Below are positions 1 through 5,084 of a stretch of DNA of 5,084 nucleotides, one piece after another. The stretch covers positions 1 through 5,084 of the forward strand of contig JANQUM010000245.1 of NCBI GenBank assembly GCA_030731175.1, read 5' to 3'. Both the position numbers and the translations under genes were made by a program. The DNA comes from Spirosomataceae bacterium (lineage in GTDB: Bacteria > Bacteroidota > Bacteroidia > Cytophagales > Spirosomataceae). The stretch's first letter is position 1, and each line of letters begins with the position of its first letter. The notes under the pieces were generated by a model. The model was not told the DNA's origin, made no database searches, and saw only the letters and a program-made list of their open reading frames with translations.

Positions 1-516
1 GCCGAAGTCAGCATCGAAGATTACGAATGGATTTTGGGAATAAATTTGTGGGGAATGATGTACGGTAGCTTGGCTTTTTTACCATACTTGAGAAAGCAAA
101 AAGAGTCGAGTCTGGTTAATTTATCGAGCGTTTTTGGAATTCACGGCATACCGTACCAAGCGGCTTATTGTACCACAAAATTTGGTATTCGGGGATTCAC
201 GGAGTCAATGGCACTCGAAGAGCGAATGAACGAAACGGGCGTAACGGTAACATCGGTGCATCCCGGCGGTATAAAAACCAATATTGCCCGAAATTCCCGT
301 TACGCCGTGAAAGACGAAAAGTCAATTCAGCAATTTGAAAAATCGTTTATCACAACCCCAGAAAAAGCCGCTCAAGTAATCATCAACGGCATTCAACGTA
401 AAAAGACGCGGGTTTTGGTCGGACCGGATGCCAAAGCCCTTTATTTCTTAAACAGAATTTCTCCCAAATTTACTGCTTGGTATTTACTCCGATTCGCTAA
501 GAACTTGGACGTTTGA
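1..516 (+). CDS. SDR family NAD(P)-dependent oxidoreductase, C-terminal part (5' end outside window)
   Basis: This is the C-terminal 171 residues of a classical short-chain dehydrogenase/reductase, a cytoplasmic NAD(P)(H)-dependent oxidoreductase. The frame is open from base 1, so the gene starts upstream; roughly 100 residues, including the TGxxxGxG cofactor-binding glycine motif, are missing. Numbering from the first visible codon, the structural Asn (N15, in GINLWG) is followed by the strand LVNLSS with the catalytic Ser (S43). The YxxxK pair is Y56 and K60 in YCTTK, with the usual 13-residue Ser-Tyr spacing. The PGG of HPGGIKTNI (88-90) is the loop after beta-strand 6 that contacts the nicotinamide. 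The tail (TPEKAAQVIINGI, then a hydrophobic/basic end) resembles SDRs annotated broadly as acetoin-dehydrogenase-like or membrane-associated enzymes. The full Asn-Ser-Tyr-Lys set is present, so the enzyme should be active, but its substrate cannot be read from sequence. The TGA stop directly abuts the stop of the convergent neighbour. Confidence 0.93.
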   Translation, partial: AEVSIEDYEWILGINLWGMMYGSLAFLPYLRKQKESSLVNLSSVFGIHGIPYQAAYCTTKFGIRGFTESMALEERMNETGVTVTSVHPGGIKTNIARNSRYAVKDEKSIQQFEKSFITTPEKAAQVIINGIQRKKTRVLVGPDAKALYFLNRISPKFTAWYLLRFAKNLDV

Positions 517-2223
517 TCAAAATAACTTCGCCAACCTCCCAATATTCCAACGTAGTGTTCCGGTTGCTTGAAAATTTTGGCTGTCCAGAGCGTCGTCGGC
601 ACTATCGTAATCACGGTAAGTGCCGTGTAATTCTAAGAAGCAGTTGTGAAAAATCATGTACGAAACGGCTGCATCAAGCAGGTTGATATTCGTCTTTCTG
701 CCTTGCAGCGTGAAGTTATTAAAATCTCCAACTCGGCGGTCAGAATTTAGCAAGAGTACATTTGCCCCGTAATTAAGTCCAGCAACGTCTTCACCTTGCT
801 GAGCCATCATATAGGTAGCATTTAGCGAGAGGCGAGGAATGGGCTGAAAACGAGCTGTTATAAGCATTTCCCTGAAATTTGCTCCTAACGGATGAGCCAT
901 TGGCACGTTGTAATTTACGAAATTGCTGTACGTAGAAAAGTGTGAGTACAAATACGGTCGGGCAAAATTATACTCTACCTGCAAATCAAAATTACTAACT
1001 CCCGCAACGTCTATGTATTTTAAACCTGCCTGTCCGCCGTTTTTCTTCGCCCACCAGCCGTTACCTTGTTGCTCTTTTCGGTTAAATTCATCAAGGACGA
1101 ACTGTCCGTAAAGTGAGAAGGAACGCAGAAAATTGAATTTGAAATCTGCTCCAACCATCACGTTGTCTGAGCTTCCCAACAGCCCTTCTACGAAACGGTA
1201 GAAAATTACCGGATTTAAGTAATTTGGGTCAAATCCAACTTGCCTTTTTCCAAAAATTACTGACTCGAAAATTCCGACGTTTAGGTTTTTTAAAACGTTA
1301 AAGTTGAGGTGGTGAAACGCCATGTACTTTGGCGTTATCGGGATATTGCCCGAAGCTGGGCGGGCTAATTGGTTATTCAGCAATTGACCAAAAATGGTCA
1401 TATATTGCATTTTTCCTACTTGTACGTTCGCTTTTAGTTGCAGAAAAGGAGCTGAGAAATCACTCAAAATCATGGAACGAATTCCTGAACCAACGAAGTT
1501 ACGATCGTGACCAAATTGCAGTTGTAAACTCTTTATGGGCTTGAAAATCAAGTAGCCACGGGCAATGAAATAATCGGTGAGCATTTGCGTAGAATCTCCG
1601 TCCACAATTTTTGTAAAACCCTGGTACGGAAAACCCTCATTTTGTAAAATATAATCCCGCACGTACGTGGGTTGTAACACCTGATTCTCGGTCAGTGTGG
1701 TGTAAAACCCTAGCTTTTTATTCAATACACCTCGCATTTCTACGCCGCGTGTGTTAATAAATGGTCGGTTGTCAGATGTTTCTTTATTAACAAACTGAAC
1801 GCCCGTTCCGTACTGAAAAATGGGTGTTACATGAAAATCAATATCTTTATTCCTGGTATTAAAAAAGTCCGACTTTTTGCGGTAAATATATTTAAGAATT
1901 GGGTTTTTGCTATCGCTTTGACTGATTTCGCTTCGTTTTAACCATTCCCAACTATCGTTTTGGAGGTAATTTAGGTTCCAGTCGTCAACAGAAGAAAGCT
2001 TTATTTCAGGATTATTCTCAACCCGCTCCGTTAATTTAATTATGCCCAGCCGTTCAAAGGGCTTTAAGTTACTGTGAAAATCATTGGATAGTTCACCCGA
2101 TTTTATTTCAAATCGCTCAATCAAATGGCTGTAATCCTGGTTTAGTGGTGCTAATACACTTTGCCCGAACGAGGTTGAAATGGTCGAAGAAAATACTACA
2201 AATACGGCTAAATAACGTTTCAT
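517..2223 (-). CDS. Outer-membrane beta-barrel protein, capsule assembly Wzi / gliding motility RemB-like
   Basis: This is a complete 568-residue protein. Residues 1-20 form a Sec signal peptide (MKRY, then a hydrophobic stretch) ending SFG before Q21, a common pattern for exported Bacteroidota proteins. Residues 28-60 (NQDYSHLIERFEIKSG, then KPFERLG) are the N-terminal periplasmic segment seen in this family. From about residue 128 the chain is rich in alternating aromatic/polar beta-strands. Family-like landmarks are FGHDRNFVGSG (237-247) followed by LSDFSAPFLQLK, and the stretch from EYNFARPYLYSHF (417-429) to AHPLGANF (443-450). The chain ends in a strand closing with Phe, as expected for a barrel inserted by BamA. 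E. coli Wzi anchors group 1 capsule at the surface, and Flavobacterium RemB is needed for normal gliding; which role applies here is unknown. No wza/wzc or gld/spr genes lie nearby. The start is set by the signal peptide. I assigned the family from remembered motifs, so OMP is certain and Wzi/RemB probable. Confidence 0.8.
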   Translation of the reverse strand: MKRYLAVFVVFSSTISTSFGQSVLAPLNQDYSHLIERFEIKSGELSNDFHSNLKPFERLGIIKLTERVENNPEIKLSSVDDWNLNYLQNDSWEWLKRSEISQSDSKNPILKYIYRKKSDFFNTRNKDIDFHVTPIFQYGTGVQFVNKETSDNRPFINTRGVEMRGVLNKKLGFYTTLTENQVLQPTYVRDYILQNEGFPYQGFTKIVDGDSTQMLTDYFIARGYLIFKPIKSLQLQFGHDRNFVGSGIRSMILSDFSAPFLQLKANVQVGKMQYMTIFGQLLNNQLARPASGNIPITPKYMAFHHLNFNVLKNLNVGIFESVIFGKRQVGFDPNYLNPVIFYRFVEGLLGSSDNVMVGADFKFNFLRSFSLYGQFVLDEFNRKEQQGNGWWAKKNGGQAGLKYIDVAGVSNFDLQVEYNFARPYLYSHFSTYSNFVNYNVPMAHPLGANFREMLITARFQPIPRLSLNATYMMAQQGEDVAGLNYGANVLLLNSDRRVGDFNNFTLQGRKTNINLLDAAVSYMIFHNCFLELHGTYRDYDSADDALDSQNFQATGTLRWNIGRLAKLF

Positions 2224-2284
2224 GGCGAACGGAAATGCGGGTAAGTCATACTTAAATGAAGGGCGAAAATAGCCATAAAATTCA

Positions 2285-2292
2285 CAAATTTA
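2285..2292 (-). promoter_or_regulatory. Candidate Bacteroidota -7 element for the Wzi/RemB-like gene
   Basis: Read on the minus strand this is TAAATTTG, a full match to the TAnnTTTG -7 consensus of the Bacteroidota primary sigma factor. It lies about 60 bases before the ATG at 2223. I see no convincing TTG/TTTG -33 element at the usual spacing of about 19-20 bases, so the call rests on the -7 box alone. Such boxes occur by chance in AT-rich DNA. Confidence 0.3.
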
Positions 2293-2474
2293 GACTTTTG
2301 TAAATCTTAATCCCGAAATTGCTGTTTTACCCGTAAGAATAAATAACAATGAGCCAGCAAACGGGTTGATATACTGCATTAAGAAATTAATTATTATAGC
2401 TTCTTGTTCCAAATTCGCGATAGTATAGGTCAGACCGACTGTGTGCGGAGAAGGTTGAGGTAAATCTAAAGACA

Positions 2475-3698
2475 ATGAAATCATTCGAAATTCCTGAAAT
2501 ATACAAAAGCAATTTTATTGGTGAAATCAAAGAAATCCGTCGGCAGCGTGATCGGTTAAAAAAAGATACTTCGCCAACAGTACTTGACTTTGGTAGCGTG
2601 AAATTCCTTTTGGCGAGGCATTTTGGCTTTTGCTACGGCGTAGAAAACGCCGTCGAAATTGCATATAAAACAATCAATGAAAATGTAGGCAAACGAATTT
2701 TTTTCCTCAGCGAAATGATTCATAATCCCGACGTAAACGCCGATTTGCAATCACGGGGAGTGAAGTTTTTGATGGATACGGAAGGAAATCAGCTCGTAGA
2801 TTGGAATACCCTTACTACTGATGATATTGTAGTAGTTCCGGCTTTTGGTACTACGGTCGAAATTCAAAGTACGTTAAAAGGCTTGGGCATCGACCCGTAC
2901 AAATACGATACCACTTGCCCGTTTGTGGAGAAAGTTTGGAAACGAGCCGATCAAATCGGAAATCGAGGTTACAGTGTAATTGTACACGGAAAACCAAAAC
3001 ACGAAGAAACTCGGGCAACTTTTAGCCACAGCCGTGAAAACGCCCCGACGGTCATTGTGCGAGACATGGAAGAAGCTCAACACCTTGCAAAATATATCAG
3101 AAAGGAGCTTCCCGCCGAGCGATTCATTGTCGATTTTGCGGGGCAATTTTCCGAATATTTTAATCCCGAAACGGATTTAGAACGCATTGGGGTTGTGAAT
3201 CAAACCACTATGCTCGCCTCCGAAACGCAGGGTATTTCTGATTACCTTAAATCTGTGATAGTTGATTTTTACGGATTATCGCAGGAAGAATCTGAGCGAA
3301 ATTTTGCTAATACGCGAGATACCCTTTGCTACGCCACAAATGATAATCAGGACGCTACGCACGCACTGCTAAAAGAACACGCTGACTTTGCCGTGGTGGT
3401 GGGCGGCTATAACAGTTCAAACACTATGCACTTAGTAGAACTTTGTGAGGAAAAGTTGCCCACGTATTTTGTGGAATCCCACCATCAAATAGTGTCAGAT
3501 AAATTAATAAAACATTTTAATCTTCACACGAAAAAAGAAGAGGTGACGGAGGGATTTATCCCTGATAATAAGCCCGTTACCATCATGTTAACTTGCGGGG
3601 CTTCCTGCCCAGATGCCGTGGTTGAAGAGGTATTGTTAAAATTGGTATCATTTTTTAAAAATACTAATGCACTAAGCCAAGTATTGGCTTCGTTATAG
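2475..3698 (+). CDS. ispH: 4-hydroxy-3-methylbut-2-enyl diphosphate reductase (IspH/LytB), long form
   Basis: IspH catalyses the last step of the MEP pathway, reductive dehydroxylation of HMBPP to IPP and DMAPP by a [4Fe-4S] enzyme in the cytoplasm. The three cluster-ligand cysteines are C53 (HFGFCYGVENAV), C148 (DTTCPFVEKVW) and C285 (RDTLCYATNDNQDA). Substrate-pocket residues are H83 (MIHNPDVN), H171 and the HEE at 176-178 (HGKPKHEET), T244/T245 (VVNQTTML), S314-S315-N316 (GGYNSSNT) and S377 (CGASCPD). At 407 residues it belongs to the longer class typical of plants, cyanobacteria and some Bacteroidota, not the roughly 315-residue E. coli type. It has about 40 extra N-terminal residues, and PAFGTTV (122-128) takes the place of the E. 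coli segment containing His74. The ATG at 2475 is the first in-frame start after a stop at 2421. The leader is A-rich without a Shine-Dalgarno sequence, normal for this phylum. The gene is divergent from the OMP gene and stands apart from other MEP genes. Confidence 0.97.
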   Translation: MKSFEIPEIYKSNFIGEIKEIRRQRDRLKKDTSPTVLDFGSVKFLLARHFGFCYGVENAVEIAYKTINENVGKRIFFLSEMIHNPDVNADLQSRGVKFLMDTEGNQLVDWNTLTTDDIVVVPAFGTTVEIQSTLKGLGIDPYKYDTTCPFVEKVWKRADQIGNRGYSVIVHGKPKHEETRATFSHSRENAPTVIVRDMEEAQHLAKYIRKELPAERFIVDFAGQFSEYFNPETDLERIGVVNQTTMLASETQGISDYLKSVIVDFYGLSQEESERNFANTRDTLCYATNDNQDATHALLKEHADFAVVVGGYNSSNTMHLVELCEEKLPTYFVESHHQIVSDKLIKHFNLHTKKEEVTEGFIPDNKPVTIMLTCGASCPDAVVEEVLLKLVSFFKNTNALSQVLASL

Positions 3699-3739
3699 AA
3701 ATGATTAGAAATTTACGTATAGTCATAAATGATTTCTAT
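3695..3739 (+). terminator. Imperfect AT-rich hairpin at the ispH stop codon, possible weak terminator
   Basis: The bases around the TAG stop (3695-3706) pair with 3728-3739 over 12 positions with one G-G mismatch (3703/3731), leaving a 21-base loop. The stem is almost entirely A-T and begins in the stop codon. There is no clean T-tract after it, only TTAACTATGATAAG, so it is not a standard intrinsic terminator. It may act as a 3' stabilising structure or be chance pairing in AT-rich DNA. Confidence 0.25.
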
Positions 3740-3768
3740 TAACTATGATAAGTGACAAAATTTCTTAG

Positions 3769-3776
3769 TATATTTA
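3769..3776 (+). promoter_or_regulatory. Candidate -7 element for the small gene
   Basis: TATATTTA matches five of the six fixed positions of TAnnTTTG and lies 40 bases before the ATG at 3817, giving a plausible leader of about 35 bases. No clear -33 TTG is seen upstream. If real, it would make the small gene independent of ispH read-through. The element is weak by itself in such AT-rich sequence. Confidence 0.2.
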
Positions 3777-3816
3777 CATATTATTTATTCAGCTGAAAAC
3801 TTAAAAATAAATCGCC

Positions 3817-4023
3817 ATGGCAATGTTAGCTTACGTCAAAATAATCTTGGAAAAGGTGAGTTTTGACAAAACTTTGTTTGAAAAAGAATTAAAAAAAGGA
3901 ATGAATTTGCTTTTACCCGAAGAGGTAAAAGAACTAAAAAGCTGGTGCTACGCTCATTTTGGCAGCATGTACAGAACGGTATTGAACAAAATATTCAAGC
4001 AGCAGCAGTCAACTTTGGCTTAA
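3817..4023 (+). CDS. Small basic conserved-looking protein of unknown function (68 aa)
   Basis: I do not recognise a named family. The protein is 68 residues, with 11 Lys/Arg against 7 Asp/Glu, and lacks a signal peptide or membrane segment, so it is probably cytoplasmic. It reads as amphipathic helices: MLAYVKIILEKVSF, then DKTLFEKELKKGMNLL, a PEEV turn (34-37), ELKSWCYAHFG (39-49) and a basic helix MYRTVLNKIF, ending in a polar QQQSTLA tail. The single Cys (C44) lies in the aromatic WCY cluster. Support for a real gene comes from the folded-protein composition, an A-rich leader (TTAAAAATAAATCGCC) of the type used in this phylum, no competing gene on either strand, and a strong intrinsic terminator 20 bases after the stop. 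Translation may begin at M1 or at M3 (ATG at 3823). It lies 118 bases after ispH on the same strand, and no functional link is evident. Confidence 0.72.
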   Translation: MAMLAYVKIILEKVSFDKTLFEKELKKGMNLLLPEEVKELKSWCYAHFGSMYRTVLNKIFKQQQSTLA

Positions 4024-4043
4024 CTGTTAAGATTTTTCACAAT

Positions 4044-4090
4044 AAAGGCGGAGTTTTCAAGAAATTGATGACTCCGCCTTTTTATTTATA
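4044..4090 (+). terminator. Strong Rho-independent terminator between convergent genes, possibly bidirectional
   Basis: AAAGGCGGAGT (4044-4054) pairs perfectly over 11 bases with ACTCCGCCTTT (4071-4081) around a 16-base loop. The GC-rich core is followed by the T-rich run TTTTTATTTAT (4079-4089). This ends the small gene at 4023. On the minus strand the same stem is followed by TTTATTG, a shorter T-tract, so it may also stop transcripts of the haloperoxidase-like gene ending at 4097. Confidence 0.9.
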
Positions 4091-4096
4091 AACCGT

Positions 4097-5084
4097 TTAT
4101 CTGAAATTTAGAGATAACACATTTTGAGCAATTCTCCTGCCGTTTAAAACGCCCTCTTCGCAGCCCTGTCTAAAGTGAATGCCGCCGTATAGCCGTGAAT
4201 TTGAGGTTTCGTTGGCATAATCACTGAAATTGCTATAGTTACGACTTGGGTAAACCCCAGCGTACGTATTGTCAACAAACGGAGTGTTTTCGCCAAATTG
4301 AGCCTTTAAGACCTCCGCAGCTGCACCTGCACCTGATGAGTGCCCGGACGTATATTCAGGAAAAGGAGGGGTCCCCACAATAGGTGTCCAATTTTTATCA
4401 ATAGTTTCTCTGATATAAGTTATCGGACGAATGGTGTTGAAGCGATACTTGCACCGCCAACACGCAATGAAGGCATCATTTAAGGCAAGTCCCATTTTTG
4501 CGTAGGTTTCTGCGGCGAAAGCTAAAGTGGATTTCTTTTGTTTGATAACTTCGGTTGCTACATTCATATGGTGGCCTGGCGGCGTAACAGACCCCGCACC
4601 ATCGGCAAAAAATAAGGCAATTGCTCGCTGGTCTGCGGTTAGCTTTTTACTCATTTCATAGACTTCTTTCGCTTCTTTAAAGAAAACTGAACTGGAGTTA
4701 TAAGAAAAAGTATGCGGAGCTGGCGGATCGATTGTAGTATTTTTTTGGACAAAAGAAGTGTTACGCGACCAATAGGGCAATAGGGCACGCTGGCTGCCAA
4801 CAGGAATCCAGGCTCCTAAGCTAACAGGCAAAATAAAATCAGGAAAAACGTTTTTGAAAGCTTCGTGACCATTATCGGTTTTTGAATAGTTCCAAATTGC
4901 TTCCGCAACGTCAGTACCGTATTTGATGGAGCGTTCCGTGATTTCGGTAGAATTTGTTCCTTTTAAAGATGTTTCGTAAGAAAGACGCAATGATTCGATT
5001 TTTTGAAGATTTGCGGCAGAAGTACCCGAAAATAAGTTTTTTGCTAAGTAATAGTTTGACGCATTTCCCGCCAAAGCCCAGTTG
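4097..5084 (-). CDS. Vanadium-dependent haloperoxidase-like / PAP2-superfamily protein (N-terminus outside window)
   Basis: The frame is open to the right edge (first visible residues NWALAGNASNYYLAKN), so about 328 C-terminal residues are seen. Bacteroidota relatives usually have over 400 residues with an N-terminal signal or lipoprotein peptide, which would be off-window here. Numbering from the first whole codon, motif 1 (K-X6-RP) is KYRFNTIRP at 212-220, motif 2 is PEYTSGHSSG at 242-251 with the acid-base/nucleophile His (H248), and motif 3 is SRLYGGIH at 296-303 with R297 and H303. These form the anion pocket that binds vanadate in haloperoxidases or phosphate in acid phosphatases. The FADGAGSVTPPGHHM segment (about 159-173) matches a conserved stretch of bacterial haloperoxidase-like proteins. 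Haloperoxidases oxidise halides with H2O2; related PAP2 enzymes remove phosphate from lipids. The sequence does not settle which activity applies, or whether halide is the substrate. In motif 3 the usual H-X3-D aspartate is Gly (G307). It is probably exported. Confidence 0.88.
   Translation of the reverse strand, partial: NWALAGNASNYYLAKNLFSGTSAANLQKIESLRLSYETSLKGTNSTEITERSIKYGTDVAEAIWNYSKTDNGHEAFKNVFPDFILPVSLGAWIPVGSQRALLPYWSRNTSFVQKNTTIDPPAPHTFSYNSSSVFFKEAKEVYEMSKKLTADQRAIALFFADGAGSVTPPGHHMNVATEVIKQKKSTLAFAAETYAKMGLALNDAFIACWRCKYRFNTIRPITYIRETIDKNWTPIVGTPPFPEYTSGHSSGAGAAAEVLKAQFGENTPFVDNTYAGVYPSRNYSNFSDYANETSNSRLYGGIHFRQGCEEGVLNGRRIAQNVLSLNFR

Noticed and set aside
34..36. TTG at 34 as start of the SDR gene
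   Set aside because: The frame is open upstream to base 1, and residues before TTG (EDYEWI) are conserved SDR sequence leading into the GINLWG helix. Starting here would drop the cofactor-binding half.
923..1111. Plus-strand frame opposite the OMP gene
   Set aside because: It lies wholly inside the coding region of the well-supported OMP gene on the other strand, and its translation (Cys/Pro-rich, FFFAHQPLPCC) is typical of an antisense shadow.
1329..1544. Second plus-strand frame opposite the OMP gene
   Set aside because: Antisense to a clear gene, with no recognisable motif and no independent signals.
2290..2484. 64-codon minus-strand frame between the OMP gene and ispH
   Set aside because: It overlaps the first codons of ispH and covers the region that must contain the promoters. 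Its composition is not protein-like in any recognisable way and no family is recognised. Treated as chance, with some remaining doubt.
2556..3180. Frames on either strand within ispH (2556-2750 and 2874-3146 minus, 2980-3180 plus)
   Set aside because: All lie inside the unmistakable ispH coding region and have low-complexity or implausible translations.
5072..5074. TTG at 5074 (minus strand) as start of the haloperoxidase-like gene
   Set aside because: The frame continues to the window edge with plausible sequence (NWALAGNAS) and family members have a longer N-terminal region with an export signal, so the true start lies outside.
1..5084. Search for mobile elements, CRISPR repeats, tRNA/rRNA genes, toxin-antitoxin pairs or a multi-gene defence system
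   Set aside because: No tandem or spaced direct repeats, terminal inverted repeats, transposase or integrase motifs, tRNA-like cloverleaf or paired small genes were found by eye. The genes read as unrelated housekeeping and envelope functions.

Overview
The window looks like an ordinary chromosomal stretch from a Bacteroidota bacterium, most likely of the Cytophagales (Runella/Spirosoma/Emticicia type). The reasons are the Wzi/RemB-like outer-membrane protein with a signal peptide ending just before Gln, the long (407-residue) IspH, the A-rich leaders without Shine-Dalgarno sequences, candidate TAnnTTTG-type -7 promoter elements, and a moderately AT-rich composition. The genus is inference only. 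No RNA gene, insertion sequence, CRISPR array, phage gene or known defence gene was found.

Layout. Bases 1-516 (+) hold the 3' part of a short-chain dehydrogenase/reductase gene whose N-terminal Rossmann half lies outside the window. It meets head-on, with no spacer, a minus-strand gene (517-2223) for a 568-residue outer-membrane beta-barrel protein of the capsule-assembly Wzi/gliding RemB type; the two stop codons abut in a TGATCA palindrome. A 251-bp divergent intergenic region (2224-2474) separates this gene from ispH (2475-3698, +), which encodes the last enzyme of the MEP isoprenoid pathway. A 118-bp AT-rich gap with an imperfect hairpin follows, then a 68-codon gene for a small basic protein of unknown function (3817-4023, +). 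A strong intrinsic terminator (4044-4081 plus T-tract) lies between this small gene and a minus-strand gene (4097 to the right edge) for a vanadium-dependent haloperoxidase-like/PAP2-superfamily protein, whose N-terminus is cut off.

The genes do not form one pathway or operon. They are mostly individually transcribed units in convergent or divergent pairs. Only ispH and the small gene share a strand in sequence, and the small gene appears to have its own candidate promoter. No new multi-gene system is visible. The points most worth a second look are the abutting stop codons, the two cysteines in the IspH substrate-binding loop, the loss of the motif-3 Asp in the haloperoxidase-like protein, and the uncharacterised small protein.
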